Below, piece after piece: positions 25,701-44,240 of a stretch of DNA of 64,000 nt (positions are counted from its first letter, which is position 1; each line of letters starts with the position of its first letter). The notes beneath the pieces are model-generated. The model was not told the DNA's origin and ran no database searches. It saw only the letters and a list, made by a program, of their open reading frames with translations. The DNA comes from Tubulanus polymorphus (lineage: Eukaryota > Nemertea > Palaeonemertea > Tubulaniformes > Tubulanidae), in the NCBI RefSeq assembly GCF_964204645.1, contig NC_134035.1, forward strand, positions 13,745,951-13,809,950, written 5' to 3'. The position numbers and the translations under genes are program-made.

Positions 25701-26399
25701 TAGACAATGCGATATGTATACATGATGTATTATAAGGTACGCTTTTATGTTATAGAAATAAATGAAAAAATCCGAACAAAAAATAATTCGATATTTGTAG
25801 TTTTTTTCTGTATATTTTTAATGAAGGGAATGATAGGAATGCTATATTGAAATGATCATCGCGGACCTACCTGTAGAAACTCGTGCTTGGATATAACACC
25901 TGGATAGAATCAGTACTACTGAACAAACTTCAGTTCTCTCTGACTCATAAACGATGGAGATTCTATTAATTACCCTCCTTACAACCTAAAGAGAACAGCT
26001 CTTCTTATAATAAACCCCTCTCTCCCTCTCATCTCCATAAAATCGTGTTTAAAATTAAACCCAACATCTATACCTCATACACCACCAGGAGATGATACAC
26101 CAAAATCTATAAAACATATTTTAAACCAACCTCTAGTTCTACACTTTCACGATGAACCCCCCCCCCCCCCCTTAATATAAATCCCGGCAAATTCCACAAA
26201 TCCCCAAAATCAAACAAATGATTCGAAAATGTATTTAAAATGTGTTCACAAAGTTTTAAAAGTGAAAATAATTTTCAAAATATCGACTAAACTAATGATT
26301 GAATGCGTTTCTCGAAGAGGCCGCAATAATATCTCAAATATGAACAATCATCATATATACATATAGATAAAATAACATCATATCATTGATGTGAGCAAC

Positions 26400-26430
<31 letters not shown>

Positions 26431-27060
26431 ACCCCATTCTTCATAGAATACCTCCCCCGATAACTGCAAATCGAGTAGAGCCGGGTCAAACTATCAAATC
26501 TCAAACAATTCGTTTTCGATATATCAAAAAACTACTACATACATAATTATCAGCGGTTTCTGAGATATATGATAAGAGAATCGACTTACCAGTAGTGAAA
26601 TAGTGATGATAAGCCGATTGTTGTGTTCCCGGTGAGACTGGTGGAATCGATGAACACGGATGAATGGACCACGGTAGTGATTCTGGAATATCTCACACTC
26701 TCAACAACATCAGCTGCAGATGAGATGCAGTTCGATCGGGTTTACAAGGTCACGTGATCTATCGCGAATAGTCGATCACCGGCGATCGATAGAAATAGTT
26801 AATCATTAATTAATTCAAAATGTCTTCTTTTTTATCTTGCAAATTCTAGACGGCCTAAGGTGTAGTTTCACAAAAAGGAAAAAACTCCTGAATAAACTGA
26901 ATCATTCCTTGTATTGAGTGCCCCAGTTTATTTGTGTGATGCGGGTCTTAATTTAATTGTTTTCCAAGTTTTTGGATTATTTATTTACGAAAAATTAGCC
27001 TTTTGGGACTAAAGGACCTCTGAAAATCAGAGAATGAAAGCGGGTATTGTTTAGTTAGTG
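22757..27060. other. Troponin I upstream region, long introns or intergenic
   Basis: Apart from the candidate leader exons I see no coding exon. On the plus strand ACTATATAAGGC at about 23466 resembles a TATA box, but no plus-strand gene follows. 26157-26171 is a poly-C run and 26400-26425 a GGGAGA repeat. Confidence 0.35.
25871..26700 (-). other. Candidate troponin I 5' UTR exons
   Basis: Two good minus-strand 5' splice sites follow stretches with no obvious frame: CTACAG|GTAGGT (exon end 25871) and CTACTG|GTAAGT (exon end 26590). Their position upstream of the acceptor before exon B1 makes them plausible leader exons, but the 5' ends were not located. Confidence 0.4.
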
Positions 27061-27300
27061 AATAGTCACCACACCTGACTGGTCACCAGGTCACCCATAC
27101 TGACCAGACAAACCTACAATTTCAGTCAGTCATGACTGGTGTATGGTCTAGTGGTTAGCACGCTCAGCTGGCATGCTGGAGGTCGCAGGTTCAAGTCCCG
27201 CTTGGGTCCTTGTCAAATTAGGGTTAGGGTTATAGTGAAACTAGGGTTAGGGTTACAGCCAGGCTGGGGTTAGGCCACGAGTAAGTTTAGGGACTGGCCA
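27061..27300 (+). mobile_element. tRNA-derived SINE, copy 2
   Basis: A box TGGTCTAGTGG at 27144-27154 and B box GGTTCAAGTCC at 27188-27198, preceded by GACTGGTCACCAGGTCACC as in copy 1 and followed by two TTAGGGTTA blocks. It lies just downstream of the RUVBL2 stop codon. Confidence 0.8.
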
Positions 27301-27397
27301 CTGTTTTGCACTAGCAAAATCTTTTTTGATATAGTATATTTTTTTTGATAGAGTTCTTCATTGATGATCCCAGGTTGCAGGAAAGAGTGCCGCTTAG

Positions 27398-35782
<8,385 letters not shown>

Positions 35783-36121
35783 GTTTGAAATCACTCTCTT
35801 TCAGTCACACACTGTGTTTGTAGTATGGAATATTCTTGAAGAAATTCACCGGCGCCGGTCCGAAAATATGCGAAATTTCTGCAAACAGCACCACCTACCT
35901 TCGTCATACATAAATTCAATTCAATCGACATTTATTCATCACATTCAACATTTTTATTATCGAAGCTAATGAACACAAAAAACATTATATTCAATTTTTT
36001 AAACCGTCAAACAACTAGACTTCCTCTCTGAAAAGAGTTTTATTTTCAGCGATGATTCTATGCGGTAAATAGCAATACCTCACGTACCGGGGTTCGTTCT
36101 ATATTGAATTGAATTGAAAGT
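35783..36121. promoter_or_regulatory. Bidirectional promoter region between RUVBL2 and UMPS
   Basis: The two start codons are 339 bases apart and face away from each other. No TATA box is evident on either strand. Both genes are housekeeping genes, so a shared TATA-less promoter is likely. Confidence 0.65.
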
Positions 36122-39100
36122 ATGGCTAACTCAATCGAGGAATTAATCGTGAATTTATACGATATCGAAGCCGTGAAATTCGGTAGTTTTACTCTGAAAA
36201 GCGGAATTCAATCTCCTGTTTATTTCGATTTAAGAGTCATCGTTTCATATCCTCAAATTCTCGTAAGTTTTATTTCAAACAATTAAATTCAATAAAACTA
36301 TATTCCTCACCCTTGATGATTTCACAGCGGTGCGGCGCCGGTAAATTATTTTCTTTTCTAAATCGATGTCGATATTTTTCAGAAAGTTGTATCTGAGAAA
36401 TTGTGGTCGGCTTCACGTCAAAGTGAATACGATGTAGTCTGCGGAGTGCCGTACACGGCGTTACCGATAGCGACGGTGATGTCTGTTGATCACGATATTC
36501 CGATGTTGATCCGTCGGAAAGAAGCGAAAGATTACGGAACGAAGAAAATGTTGGAAGGACGATTTAAAAACGGCGATAAATGTTTAATTGTTGAGGACGT
36601 TGTAACGAGCGGTTCGAGTGTAGCGGAAACGGCGGACGTAAGTTTTGGACTGCGATCTGGATTCATTGATCCCCATCTCTTAATGTTCGATTTATTTCAA
36701 CCGTCCAATTTTCGTTTGAATTTCAGTTGCTAAGAAACAACGGTTTAACGGTGACTGATGCGGTCGTATTGTTGGATAGAGAACAGGGCGGACGACAGAA
36801 ACTAGCCAATCAGGGCATCCGACTTCACAGGTAAAACCCCCTCATTCCCCTGCTCCCCCTCTCTCCCTCCCCTAACTCCCCTTACCCCTCCCCTAAGTCC
36901 CCCCTACCCCTCCCTCACTCCCCCTCCCCTCACTCACCCTCTTCCCCTAAGTCCTCCCCTCACTCCCCTCACCCCCTAACTCCTCCCCTCACTATGATTC
37001 CCCTGCATAAACTCTGAATAAATCAACAAAATCATCATAATTTGTCCATGTTTTTTTTTTTTACAGTATTTGTCCGTTGTCCAAAGTATTAGAGGTTTTA
37101 CAGCGGAACGGTAAACTTTCTAAAGCAATCGTCGACAGCGTTCATGAGTTTATCCGTGAAAATCAATTTACAGCAGCTCCACCTATTGTCGAGACCATTC
37201 CAGAAAAAGTAAGAGTACACACGCGCCATCTATTGGTCTTTTAAGTAGATTCATTTATTGAATTTCGAACGATTTTAACGGATTTTATTTATTTTTTTCC
37301 ACTTGTGAAGATTTTGTCGTACGAGACACGAATGACGATGTGTACGAATCCGCTGACCAAACGACTTCTTCAAATAATGGCTGAGAAAAAAACTAATTTA
37401 TGCATAGCTGCCGATTATCCTAATGTAGGATTAAATTTAATCACAGAGGTAAATATTAAACTTAACCCTAAGGGTCAGATTGATGTGAAAAACTGTGTGA
37501 TATTTCAATCCCGTTTTTAAGGCCATGTATCGTCGCACTTGGATACCTGGTACAGCGGAACCTTGTTAATGACAACCTCACATAAAACAATTTATCAGGG
37601 GCTGCAGTTGCTCAAAAGTTGGGTAAAGATAACCGGTCGTTAAATACCATAACAAGTAACAATGAAATTTCAATTGTCACCATATCAACTATCCACTGGT
37701 TAACTCTTACTATTGAGCAACCGACCCCAGTTCTTTCAGATCTAGAATTTCATCACTAATGGGACAATTTTAATAATCTAATACTGGGGTAGGTTTATAG
37801 ACTGGTATTAACTTTAACCTGGGGGTTAACTCAATTGCAAATGAATAGAGTTAGCCTCAGGTTTAAGATAATACCAGTCTATAAAACTCGCCCCTGGATA
37901 TTAACAAGCTATGGGTTATAATGCAAAGAGTTTCTCATCCCCTGAAGTTCGTTGTAACAAGTTTTCGTTGTAATGCATTGTGAATAAAAATGTGAGGTTT
38001 GAGAAATATGTTAAAATACTCGAGTTTCTCAATTTGTGACCGTTTGACCCTTGTAACTGGAATATATCTCACTGTATTTGAATGCGTTGAATAAATGAAC
38101 TATAATTTACACGTAGTTTGCAGATGAAGTTGGACCTCATATTTGTATGTTAAAGTTACATACAGATTTTATCCCAGTTCGAGAACTCGACTGTAAACAG
38201 TATCAAACACAGATGAATCAGTTACAAGAGATCGCTGTGAAACATAACTTTCTTATCTTCGATGATCGGTAAATATTCAATATTTGTAAATATATTCTAA
38301 CACAAATATAGCTCCTCACATGATGAAACTAACTGACTAACTAATAAATTGAAATGCAAGAACAAATAGAGACTAGAAAATAGAGTTCAGTATTCAGTGA
38401 GCTTAACTATGATTTATTGTTCAATAAATTCTATGAACAATTTGATACAATGTGTCCATATTTCTAATTAAGTTGATACAATGCATCTATATTTCTAGCT
38501 AATTTGGTACAATGTATCCATATTTCTGGTTAATTTGGTATAATGTGTCCATATTTCTGACTAATTTGATACAGAGTGTCCATATTTCTGGCTAATTTGA
38601 TACAATGTGTCCATATTTCTGGCTAATTTGATACAAAATGTCCATATTTCTAATTAATTTGATACAATGCATCTATATTTCTAGCTAATTTGGTACAATG
38701 TATCCATATTTCTGGTTAATTTGGTACAATGTGTCCATATTTCTAATTAATTTGATACAATGCATCTATATTTCTGACTAATTTGATACAGTGTGTCCAT
38801 ATTTCTAATTAATTTGATACAATGTATCTGTATTTGTGAGAGCATTGTGTTTGATACAATGTATCTATTTCTCTGACAGTTTGATACAATGTATCTATAT
38901 GTATTTGTAGTAAGTATGCAGATATAGGTAATACAGTCAGTATCCAGTACGGAGCTGGTACATTCAATACAGTCTCATACTCACACATAGTAACAGTTCA
39001 TCCTCTACCAGGAGCTCCAGTTATTGACGCTCTGAAAAAGGTACGAATCTGAGTGAATCGGAATGAATCTAGGTGATTCAAAATGAATCTAGGTGAATTT

Positions 39101-40179
39101 GAATGAATCTGAGGGAATCTGTTTAATTACTGATTGTGCTGATTTCATCCGTAGGTCGCTAAGTCACATGATAAAGAACGAGGCTGTTTGCTGATTGGTC
39201 AGATGAGTTGTGAAGGATGTCTAATAGATGATAGCTACACTCAAGGTGATAATTCATCACCTGAGCCCGCGCCAACTCACCCCAGCCCGCGCCAACTCAC
39301 CCCAGCCCGCGCCAACTCACCCCAGCCCGTACCAACTCACCCCAGCCCGCACCAGCCCACCCCTGCCTGCACCAACTCACCCCAGCCCGCACCAGCTCAC
39401 CCCTGCCTGCACCAACTCACCCCAGCCCGCGCCAACTCACCTCAGCTCGCACCAGCTCGCCCCAGCCCGCGCCAACTCACCCCAGCTCGCACCAGCTCAC
39501 CCCTGCCCGCGCCAATTCACCCCAGCCCGTGCCAACTCACCCCAGCTCGCACCAGCTCACCCCAGCCTGTACCAACTCACCCCAGCCCGCACCAACTCAC
39601 CCCAGCCCGTACCAACTCACTCCAGCCTGTACCAACTCACTCCAGCCCGCGCCAACTCACCCCAGCCTGTACCAACTCACCCCAGCCCGCACCAACTCAC
39701 CCCAGCCCGTACCAACTCACTCCAGCCTGTACCAACTCACTCCAGCCCGCGCCAACTCACCCCAGCCTGCGCCAACCGACACAAACAGTGTTATATTCTG
39801 TTTATTATTTCAGCGACTGTTGCCATGGCGCTGGAACATAAAGATTTTGTAATTGGTTTAATTTGCCGCGAGAAGTTGACATCCGACCCGTCGATTCTAC
39901 ACTGCGTTCCTGGTAGGAATTAAAATTCAAATTTACCCTCAATCCCCGTTCTGCGTGGACTCGATAAAAACTGGCGTCTCGTTACTTATTTCAGGAGTAA
40001 AACTCGAGGAAGGTAAAGACAGTCTCGGTCAGCAGTATCAAACACCGAGCGTCGTGATTGGTCAAAAAGGATGTGATGTCATAATCGTCGGACGAGGAAT
40101 CACGCAGGCGGAGAACCCGGGATTAGCAGCTCAACAGTATAAACAAGCCGGTTATCAGGCTTATCTTAATCAGCTTTAA
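36122..40179 (+). CDS. UMPS: Uridine 5'-monophosphate synthase (OPRT-ODC fusion)
   Basis: Catalyses the last two steps of de novo UMP synthesis, orotate to OMP with PRPP and then OMP decarboxylation. Coding exons are 36122-36262, 36383-36637, 36727-36830, 37067-37208, 37311-37448, 38117-38268, 38911-39040, 39155-39245, 39814-39912 and 39995-40179; every junction is GT-AG and in frame, giving 478 aa (human 480). The N-terminal phosphoribosyltransferase half has FGSFTLKSG near residue 20 and the PRPP loop [10 protein letters not shown] at 117-126. The decarboxylase half has MLKLHTD at 271-277 and the catalytic DDRKYADIG at 309-317, whose codon 311 spans exons 6 and 7. GQQYQTP and VGRGI follow near the end. 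Introns 6 and 8 hold arrays. The 3' signal AATAAAA is at about 40260. Confidence 0.97.
36835..36995 (+). repeat. C/T-rich simple sequence in UMPS intron 3
   Basis: Degenerate CCCCTCACTCC-type tract beginning directly after the exon 3 donor. Confidence 0.8.
37783..37896. mobile_element. Hairpin MITE, family 2, copy 2
   Basis: Arms carry TTTATAGACTGGTATTA and TAATACCAGTCTATAAA around GTTAACTCAATT, the same layout as 18679-18789. It is more diverged and lies in UMPS intron 5. Confidence 0.8.
38410..38905 (+). repeat. 31-bp minisatellite in UMPS intron 6 abutting the exon 7 acceptor
   Basis: About 15 copies of a unit containing TTTGATACAATGTGTCCATA followed by TTTCTGGCTAA or TTTCTAGCTAA. The last, degenerate copy runs into TATTTGTAG, the acceptor used for exon 7 at 38911. 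Confidence 0.88.
39261..39780 (+). repeat. 20-bp minisatellite in UMPS intron 8
   Basis: About 26 copies of CCCAGCCCGCGCCAACTCAC or variants with an exact 20-base period. Long open frames across it are artefacts of the repeat. It begins 15 bases after the exon 8 donor and ends about 30 bases before the exon 9 acceptor. Confidence 0.95.
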
Positions 40180-40369
40180 TTTAATCCTCTCCATCCTGAT
40201 GATCGCTGCTGCCAAAATGAAATCAGTAAAACTGAAATCTTCTGTTCGTCTCTTCTTTCTAATAAAAACATAATCTTAATCAAATTGACAAAAATAGAAA
40301 ATCTTTGTATTGATATAATTAAAATGTGGACGGTGTTCTAAACATGATCTTTCTTGGATTTCATCTACT

Positions 40370-41165
40370 GTCTACGGATACTGATTCAGAGTGGTCCTGA
40401 TGCTGTACAGGATAGAGTGGTCCTGATGATGTACAGGGGTGTGTCCCGGGTTCGAACCCAGTTAATTACTAACACTGATTCAGAGTGGTACTGATGCTGA
40501 ATAGAGGATGTACAGAGTGACCTACGAGGAGAGGATATCAAGATTTCTAACGTTATCGCCATCTATTGGAATTTGGCTGAACTGACTAGAGAGCTCTTAT
40601 TTGTCTCACCGACTCTTCCTTAGTCCATTAAAATCACACTCGCCATCTGGTGGATAAAACCATCATCAGACTGAAGTAGCATAGAAATCCACCAGATGGC
40701 GAGTGTGATTTCAACCCACTAAAAAAGAGTCAGTGAGACTAGTAAGAGCTATCTAGTCGGTTCTACCAAAATGCAATAGATGGCGATCATAGTATCATTA
40801 TGAAGTGGAATTATCGGGCTCGAACCCAGTAATTACTGATGCTGATTCAGAGTGGTCCCGATGCTGAGTAGAGGATGTACAGGGGTGTCCCGGGTTCGAA
40901 CCCAGTAATAACTGATACTGGTTCAGAGTGGGCCCGATGCTGAATAGAGAATGTACAGGGTGTCCCGGGTTGGAACCCAGTAGTGGTAAAATTTGTCCTG
41001 ATGCTGGACAGAGGATGTACAGGGGTGTCCTGGTCGAAAACCCATTGATTTCAAAGTGATCCTGATGCTGAATAGAGGATGTACAGGGGTATACCGGGTT
41101 CGAACCCAGTAATTACTGATACTGGTTCAAAGTGGTCCTGATGCTGAATAGAGGATGTACAGGGT
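40370..41165 (+). repeat. Repeats of about 70 bp with a tRNA-like B box
   Basis: Units contain AGAGTGGTCCTGATGCTGAA, then GATGTACAGGGGTGTC and the B-box-like GGGTTCGAACCCAG. Copies run from 40380 and resume after the foldback element, continuing at 42680-42890 and 55440-55560. They may derive from a tRNA-type SINE that became tandem. I see no A box at the right distance. Confidence 0.7.
40546..40797. mobile_element. Foldback MITE, family 3, copy 1
   Basis: Left arm CGCCATCTATTGGAATTTGG with CTCGCCATCTGGTGGAT is mirrored by ATCCACCAGATGGCGAG and CAATAGATGGCG on the right, about 105 bases per arm. It interrupts the 70-bp-type repeats. No ORF. Confidence 0.85.
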
Positions 41166-41169
41166 GTCC

Positions 41170-42115
41170 GACGAGAAGATGATATCAAGAAAAGATAAGA
41201 TAAGATAATTTTATTACTCCCCAACCATTTCCATGGTACGTGGAGGAAAAAATGATTTTGTTTACAAATATTTACATATCGATAGAAAAATAAAAAAATA
41301 TTTTAAAAACATAACAAGAGTATTTACAATATATACAAATACAGTGTACTATTTACAATTGAAAGACTACAGGAGGGATCTATATACATCTAAACCATCT
41401 TTTATAAATTGTGCTAATTGAAAATTTGGAGTTTTTAATATATCAAAGTTTCTAAATGTGTCTGAATTCGGAATGGTATTGCCAAGTTCGGTAAGAATCT
41501 TACAATCAAAGCGAAAATGAAATTCATCCCCAAAAACATTGCAGATTGGACACATTCTTTCGTTTCTAGGTAGATGGAGATTAGAAAATCTATGTACAGG
41601 TAATAGGTGGGATCCTATTCTAAACTGAAAAAAACTAAACACAAAATTATCATCTAGTTGGTTAATATAATTCTCAAATTTAATATCGTTTTTGTATTCC
41701 CTGAAATTAATATATAACGGATTATTATTGATTTTGAAAATGGTCTCTTGTGCATACTGGTCACGTAGTATTTGTCTTACATATTTCGAGAACGCAAACT
41801 TTGCATATATTGTTGCATCCATATATAGGACAGGCCGCAGTCATCAAAAGTTTGTTTAATACTGAAAAGCCAAGGACTAGTATATTTGTCATTTAGATAC
41901 AGATTACAGGAAATTCGATAGAGTATTGCATTTAGCTTAGATTGTTTGCCAGATACGGTTTTACACCAAAAATTAATCGTTCTACGCCTTACTTTAATGA
42001 ACAAAGGTTAACGCCCTAACTCTGCTAACGTATCCCCATACCTCGCAACCATACATGGCAACAGGGGCAACGCACATATCGAATAATTTAAACATTACGT
42101 CGATTGGAAGTTTCG
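41170..42115 (-). mobile_element. Decayed non-LTR retrotransposon (LINE), 3' part of the reverse-transcriptase ORF
   Basis: The minus strand holds pieces of one LINE ORF in shifted frames: 42115-42005 with VAPVAMYGCEVWGYV, ended by a stop, 42004-41777, and 41822-41367 with FQFRIGSHLLPVHRF and the zinc-knuckle-like CPICNVFGDEFHFRFDC. The first two pieces are typical of the region after the RT domain in animal LINEs. The 3' end is followed by a TTATC-type tail (GATAAGATAAGATAA on plus, 41194-41208). Frame breaks and a missing 5' half mean it is dead. Confidence 0.85.
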
Positions 42116-42127
42116 AAGAATACGAAT

Positions 42128-42463
42128 ACGAATATTTATTACACTCCAACCATTTCCATGGTATATGGAGGAAAAGAAACAGTATTTACAATTATTTACA
42201 AAAACAGTAGATAAAAGCACTTTGAAACATAACAAACGTTATATACAACATACTATTTACACACACTACCGGAGGGATCTATATACATCCAGACCTAATT
42301 TGATAAATTTAGCAAGTTTAAAAGTTGGATTTTTTAAAACATCAAGATTCCGAAAGGTATTTGAATTTAGGTAGCTTTCACGGAATACGGTAAGTAATTT
42401 ACAGTCAAAAATGAAATGTAGTTCGTCGCCTAAAACGTTGAGATTTTCTAACGTGATCGCCAT
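42128..42463 (-). mobile_element. Second LINE 3' end of the same family
   Basis: Shares the 3' UTR (CCAACCATTTCCATGGTA) and the C-terminal FRNLDVLKNPTFKLAKFIK with the previous element. It is cut off at its 5' side by the foldback element starting at about 42440. Confidence 0.8.
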
Positions 42464-42675
42464 CTATTGGAATTTGGCTGAACTGACTGGATAGCTCTTA
42501 TTTGTCTCACCGACTCTTCCTTAGTCCGTTAAAATCACACTCGCCATCTGGTGAATATAACCATCATTAGACTGTAGTAGCATGTGATGTCAACGCATTA
42601 AAGAGTCAGTGAGACAAGTAAGAGCTATCTAGTCGGTTCTGCCAAAATCCAATAGATGGCGATCATAGCATCATC
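42440..42675. mobile_element. Foldback MITE, family 3, copy 2
   Basis: The same arms as 40546-40797 (CGCCATCTATTGGAATTTGG on the left, CCAATAGATGGCGATCATAG on the right), with a partly deleted centre. A lone right arm recurs at about 55380-55425. Confidence 0.8.
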
Positions 42676-43006
42676 ATCAAACTTGGTGTACGTCCCGGGT
42701 TCGAGCCCAGTAATAACTGGTACTGGTTCAAAGTGATCCTGATGCTGAATAGACGATGTACAGGGGTGTCATGGGTTCGAACCGGGTAACTGGTTCAGAG
42801 TGGTCCTGGATGCTGAATAGACGATGTACAGGGGTGTCCCGGGTTCGAACCGGATAACTGGTTCAGAGTGGTCCTGATGCATAATAGCACCCTTGGTGAC
42901 GGACAGCCTGGGCCACTAAAGGTTTTCCGGCGTGAACTTTCGGCCCCGGCCCTCGCTGTGGGACCCACGCCGGGAGAACATGGTCCGATAGAAAATAAAT
43001 TATGCA

Positions 43007-43050
43007 GTATACCAGGGAAGTGTGATGTCATCACACTTCCCTGAGTATAC
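43007..43050. mobile_element. 32-bp palindromic insertion with 6-bp target duplication
   Basis: CAGGGAAGTGTGATG and its reverse complement surround one T, followed by one A. The insert (43013-43044) is flanked by GTATAC on both sides. Unit B has the uninterrupted site with one GTATAC at about 55684-55689. Confidence 0.88.
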
Positions 43051-43445
43051 AAAGGATCTGTTAGTATTTGTTTTTACTGCACGCGCGGCCCGCCCTATAT
43101 CAGGAACTCATCCGCCACACCCGTTCAGCCCGTATATAATCAAAACCCGGTGCAAGGGCTCCTCGGGGGTCTTACTTTAGTAAAATACTAAAAGGTCAAA
43201 ATCTCTGTAACTTTCGGAGAAGATAGGACACTATTGATGGGCAACGCCGAGTCCGGTTACCTGTTGTTGCTCAGTACCAAGGCTCCTTGGGGATCTAATT
43301 GACCCCCAAAGACCGTCAAAAATATCGTTTAAAAATTAATAGATTAAATACGAAACGGTCATCAATGTGTCTGAAACGTTCAGGGAAGATAGACATAGTC
43401 AAACAAGTGAATGAGTAATTGTTTCTGTAGTGTGAAACGAATGTA

Positions 43446-43548
43446 ACAGGCCGCTAGCCATCTCGTGCCCCTGGGGAATAGCCATCTCGTGCCCCTGGGG
43501 TATAGCCATCTCATGTCCGTGGGGAATAGCCATCTCGTGCCCCTGGGG
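43446..43548. repeat. 29-bp tandem repeat, four copies (two in unit B)
   Basis: Unit contains TAGCCATCTCGTGCCCCTGG. Unit B has two copies at 56133-56180. Confidence 0.85.
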
Positions 43549-43809
43549 ATCTTGTTGTTTATTATTTGTGAAGGTTTCGCTCGAAAACTATAACAAATAC
43601 ACAGAATAAAAGACATCACTTAGAAAGAGAATTGTAATTGAGGAATTCTTTTTAGAGATTAAATCCATCGCGCTTTATCTCAAGGAAGCTATATCTAGTA
43701 TTCAATCAACACGAAAGGAAATATCTTTATTGAAAAAAATGTACAGAAATATACAAAAATAATGAACTCAACTTTTCCCAGCAGCAAATAAAATACACAA
43801 TCCTTGACC

Positions 43810-43925
43810 TTGGACGCCAGTTAACCGAAAACTGTGGAACTAACCCAAACCCTCGGCCCAGTAAAACCATACCCTAAGCCCGGCTGAGATTCGAACCCAG
43901 AATGTCTACCACTAGACCATAGAAT
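43810..43925 (-). mobile_element. tRNA-derived SINE fragment in unit A
   Basis: On the minus strand the A box TGGTCTAGTGG is at 43919-43909 and the B box GGGTTCGAATC at 43898-43888, only about 20 bases apart, so the middle is deleted. Unit B keeps the longer form. Confidence 0.7.
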
Positions 43926-44084
43926 GCTGATGATAATTATGGTCTGTAAGTTCAACTAAATACGTTTACTGCGTTTATAAAAACAGGCCAACACTAAGGT
44001 AGCTGCGTTTCGCCACTAGGGTCACTAAAATCTCGTAAAATTGCCAAGAAGTTAATCTCAAAATATGCGATGTTTATGTCAATA

Positions 44085-44240
44085 AATCCTCGCATGCCAG
44101 GGTAAGAATCAATAAATCACCGCATGCCAGAGTAAGAATCAATAAATCCACGCATGCCAGGGTAAGAATCAATAAATCCTCGCATGCCAAGGTAAGAATC
44201 AATGACCCCGCGCATGCCAGGGTAAGAAGCAACGAATCGA
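44085..44240. repeat. 30-bp minisatellite, about five copies
   Basis: Unit contains GCATGCCAGGGTAAGAATCA. Unit B has about nine copies. Confidence 0.88.

Noticed and set aside
27144-27198. Functional tRNA gene
   Set aside because: A and B boxes are present, but the acceptor stem does not pair and the flanks match other SINE copies.
39188-39923. Three long overlapping open frames rich in Pro/Ser/Thr
   Set aside because: They are the 20-bp array in UMPS intron 8 read through; the exons on both sides join cleanly across it.
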